This document shows, piece after piece, positions 5,281 through 6,768 of a stretch of 6,768 nt of DNA. Position numbers and translations under genes: made by a program. How positions within the stretch are numbered: the stretch's first letter is position 1; every line of letters begins with the position of its first letter. The notes under the pieces were generated by a model. That model saw only the letters and a program-made list of their open reading frames with translations, did not search any database and was not told the DNA's origin. The stretch is from Prevotellaceae bacterium (lineage in GTDB: Bacteria > Bacteroidota > Bacteroidia > Bacteroidales > UBA932), in NCBI GenBank assembly GCA_031264645.1, contig JAISDR010000213.1, positions 1 through 6,768 of the forward strand. The letters run 5' to 3'.

Positions 5281-6498
5281 ATGCTGACTGTACTTCATAC
5301 TGCTGACTGGCACATCGGACAGAATTTCTACGGATACGACCGTAAGGACGAACACCTGTTTTTCTTCAACTGGCTGAAAGGGCAAATCCGGGAACGGCGT
5401 GCGGACGTCCTGCTCGTCGCCGGAGACATATTCGACAGCCCGAATCCTTCGGCTGAATCTCAAAAAATCTACTACAGGTTTCTGCATGAAATAAGCGGGG
5501 AAAATCCCGGTCTTCAAACGCTTATCATTGCCGGAAACCACGACTCGGCGGCGCGTCTCGAAGCTCCGAACCCCCTGCTCGAAGATATGAACATAATCGT
5601 TAAGGGACTTGTAAAGCGAACGCAGGACGGGGAAATTGACTGTCGCGACCTGCTGGTTCCGCTCACAAAAAACGGAGAAACTGTCGCATGGTGCATTGCC
5701 GTTCCGTATCTGCGCCAGGGAGATTATCCTCCGTCGGAAAGTTATGCAGAAAGCATTGAGCTGATGTACAAGGCGCTGTATGCCGAACTGGAAAAGCTTA
5801 GGACGCCCGCTCAGGCGCTTATTGTGATGGGACATCTGCAGGCGAAGGACGCCCGCCTGTCTGATAATGACCGTTCAGAACGGACGGTAACGGGCGGGCT
5901 GGAGTGTGTGCCGGCGGATATTTTCTCCGGCAGCGATATCGGATATGTGGCTCTGGGACATCTCCACAGATGCCAGGCGGTTGCCGGATACGAGAACATA
6001 CAGTACGCCGGAAGTCCCCTGCCGATGTCTTTCGTCGAAAGAAACTACGCGCAGGGAATCAATCTACTGACATTCAAGGACAGTAAAATCGAAAGGATGG
6101 AACGGATAAGTTTCGATTCGCCGGTCAAGCTGCTCAGTCTGCCGTTCGAGCCGGAACCTTTGGACGATGTTCTGTACGCGATAGCCGGACTTCCCGACGG
6201 GGAGGTAACATTCCATTCTCCCTATCTCGAAGTCAAGGTCTTGCTGACCGAACCCGAGCCTTCAATCCGCTACCGTATCGAAGACGCTCTGAAGGGAAAA
6301 TCCGTGAAGCTCGCCTGCACTACTTCCCACAAACTTTTTTCGGACGAAAAGATTCTGAAGAAAATCGAATATAACGACTTGAAAAAAATCTCCCCCATGG
6401 AAATAGCAGAAATCACTTACCGAAACCAGTATAATGACGACATGCCCGAGAATATCAAAAGCCTCCTGCAAAGCGTAATACGGGAGGCGGAATCATGA
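5281..6498 (+). CDS. sbcD: Exonuclease SbcD, Mre11-type nuclease subunit
   Basis: The 405-residue protein matches SbcD, the manganese-dependent nuclease that, with the SbcC ATPase, opens hairpins and processes DNA ends during repair. All metal-binding phosphoesterase motifs are visible: Asp9 and His11 in TADWHIGQ, Asp49 in AGDIFDS, Asn86-His87-Asp88 in AGNHDS, His185 in VMGHLQAKD, and His227/His229 in GHLHRC. Residues from about 300 form the usual SbcD C-terminal region involved in SbcC binding, and the length equals that of typical SbcD, so the gene looks intact. ATG 5281 puts the first motif immediately at the N-terminus as in the family; a GTG at 5245 would overlap the protease gene and add 12 unconserved residues. 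The gene starts 8 nt after the protease stop and is probably co-transcribed with it. Its usual partner sbcC does not follow. Confidence 0.95.
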   Translation: MLTVLHTADWHIGQNFYGYDRKDEHLFFFNWLKGQIRERRADVLLVAGDIFDSPNPSAESQKIYYRFLHEISGENPGLQTLIIAGNHDSAARLEAPNPLLEDMNIIVKGLVKRTQDGEIDCRDLLVPLTKNGETVAWCIAVPYLRQGDYPPSESYAESIELMYKALYAELEKLRTPAQALIVMGHLQAKDARLSDNDRSERTVTGGLECVPADIFSGSDIGYVALGHLHRCQAVAGYENIQYAGSPLPMSFVERNYAQGINLLTFKDSKIERMERISFDSPVKLLSLPFEPEPLDDVLYAIAGLPDGEVTFHSPYLEVKVLLTEPEPSIRYRIEDALKGKSVKLACTTSHKLFSDEKILKKIEYNDLKKISPMEIAEITYRNQYNDDMPENIKSLLQSVIREAES

Positions 6499-6526
6499 TC
6501 GCTGCAGAGGTATCGGTTTTTTAGCC

Positions 6527-6534
6527 TATCTTTG
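6527..6534 (+). promoter_or_regulatory. Predicted Bacteroidota -7 promoter element for tgt
   Basis: TATCTTTG matches TAnnTTTG exactly and lies 28 nt after the sbcD stop codon. No good TTTG is found at the -33 position. Transcription would start near 6540, giving a leader of about 25 nt. No terminator is visible between sbcD and this element, so read-through from sbcD is also possible. Confidence 0.5.
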
Positions 6535-6545
6535 TCGCGATAAAA

Positions 6546-6569
6546 ATGAATAATGAAACGGATAAATGA
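6546..6569 (+). other. Seven-codon upstream reading frame overlapping the tgt start
   Basis: ATG at 6546 opens a frame encoding MNNETDK whose TGA (6567-6569) overlaps the tgt ATG (6566-6568) as ATGA. The frame lies within a near-tandem heptamer (AATGAAT/AATGAAA, 6545-6558). It could couple translation of tgt to an upstream initiation event or be chance in A-rich DNA. Another ATG at 6553 opens a 13-codon frame that runs past the tgt start. Confidence 0.3.
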
Positions 6570-6768
6570 GGTTCGAGAGGATAAAGAACGATAGCAAAAC
6601 AGACGCAAGAACAGGCAAAATAACAACTGCTCACGGAATTATAAACACGCCGGTTTTTATGCCCGTGGGAACTGCCGGAACGGTGAAGGGCGTCTTTCAC
6701 AAAGAACTTGAAAATGATATAAAAGCGCAGATTATTCTGGGAAACACATACCATTTATATCTGCGTCC
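6566..6768 (+). CDS. tgt: Queuine tRNA-ribosyltransferase (tRNA-guanine transglycosylase), N-terminal part
   Basis: The 67 complete codons run off the right edge of the window. They give [11 protein letters not shown] followed by [26 protein letters not shown] and [11 protein letters not shown], the characteristic start of bacterial Tgt (family form: ARxGxIxTxHGxIxTPxFMPVGT and GNTYHLxLRP). The enzyme swaps guanine for preQ1 at position 34 of tRNAs with GUN anticodons, a step toward queuosine, in the cytoplasm. The catalytic aspartates and zinc-binding cysteines lie beyond the window and cannot be checked. The family N-terminus begins exactly at this ATG. It follows sbcD by 67 nt and has its own -7 element. 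Confidence 0.93.
   Translation, partial: MRFERIKNDSKTDARTGKITTAHGIINTPVFMPVGTAGTVKGVFHKELENDIKAQIILGNTYHLYLR

Noticed and set aside
6495..6524. Start of sbcC at the ATGA overlap after sbcD
   Set aside because: The frame closes after nine codons and lacks the SbcC N-terminal pattern; tgt follows shortly after with its own promoter element.

Overview
This 6.8-kb window reads as ordinary chromosome of a Bacteroidota bacterium, probably of the order Bacteroidales. The reasons are four exact matches to the Bacteroidota -7 promoter element (TAnnTTTG) placed ahead of genes, AT-rich translation starts without Shine-Dalgarno sequences, a DUF4783 protein, a two-subunit KorAB ferredoxin oxidoreductase and a clostripain-type lipoprotein. 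The assignment is an inference from gene content and signals.

Layout. Positions 1-95 (minus strand) hold the N-terminus of a multi-pass membrane protein that runs off the left edge. Positions 96-674 are a long divergent intergenic region. It has one promoter facing each way, and between them (about 239-535) a dense series of short palindromes, including an inverted pair of 25-nt elements that match at 24 of 25 positions. The plus strand then carries a small secreted DUF4783 protein (675-1079) with a hairpin after it, followed by a second promoter and a tight co-directional block: korA (1221-3080), korB (3077-4105, ATGA overlap), a C11/clostripain lipoprotein (start 4109 or 4148, end 5272) and sbcD (5281-6498). 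A fourth promoter element lies just after sbcD and drives tgt (6566 to beyond the right edge).

How the genes relate. KorA and KorB form one enzyme: a thiamine-diphosphate, 4Fe-4S 2-oxoacid:ferredoxin oxidoreductase, most likely acting on 2-oxoglutarate. The protease and the SbcD nuclease appear to share the korAB transcript, because the gaps are tiny and no promoter is visible between them. No functional link is evident. SbcD normally works with SbcC, but sbcC is not next to it; tgt (queuosine tRNA modification) is.

The protein-coding content is conventional and I see no new defence or mobile system. The parts most worth a second look are non-coding: the palindrome cluster in a divergent promoter region, the hairpin at the predicted 5' end of the DUF4783 mRNA, and the short AT-rich tandem duplications next to several start codons.
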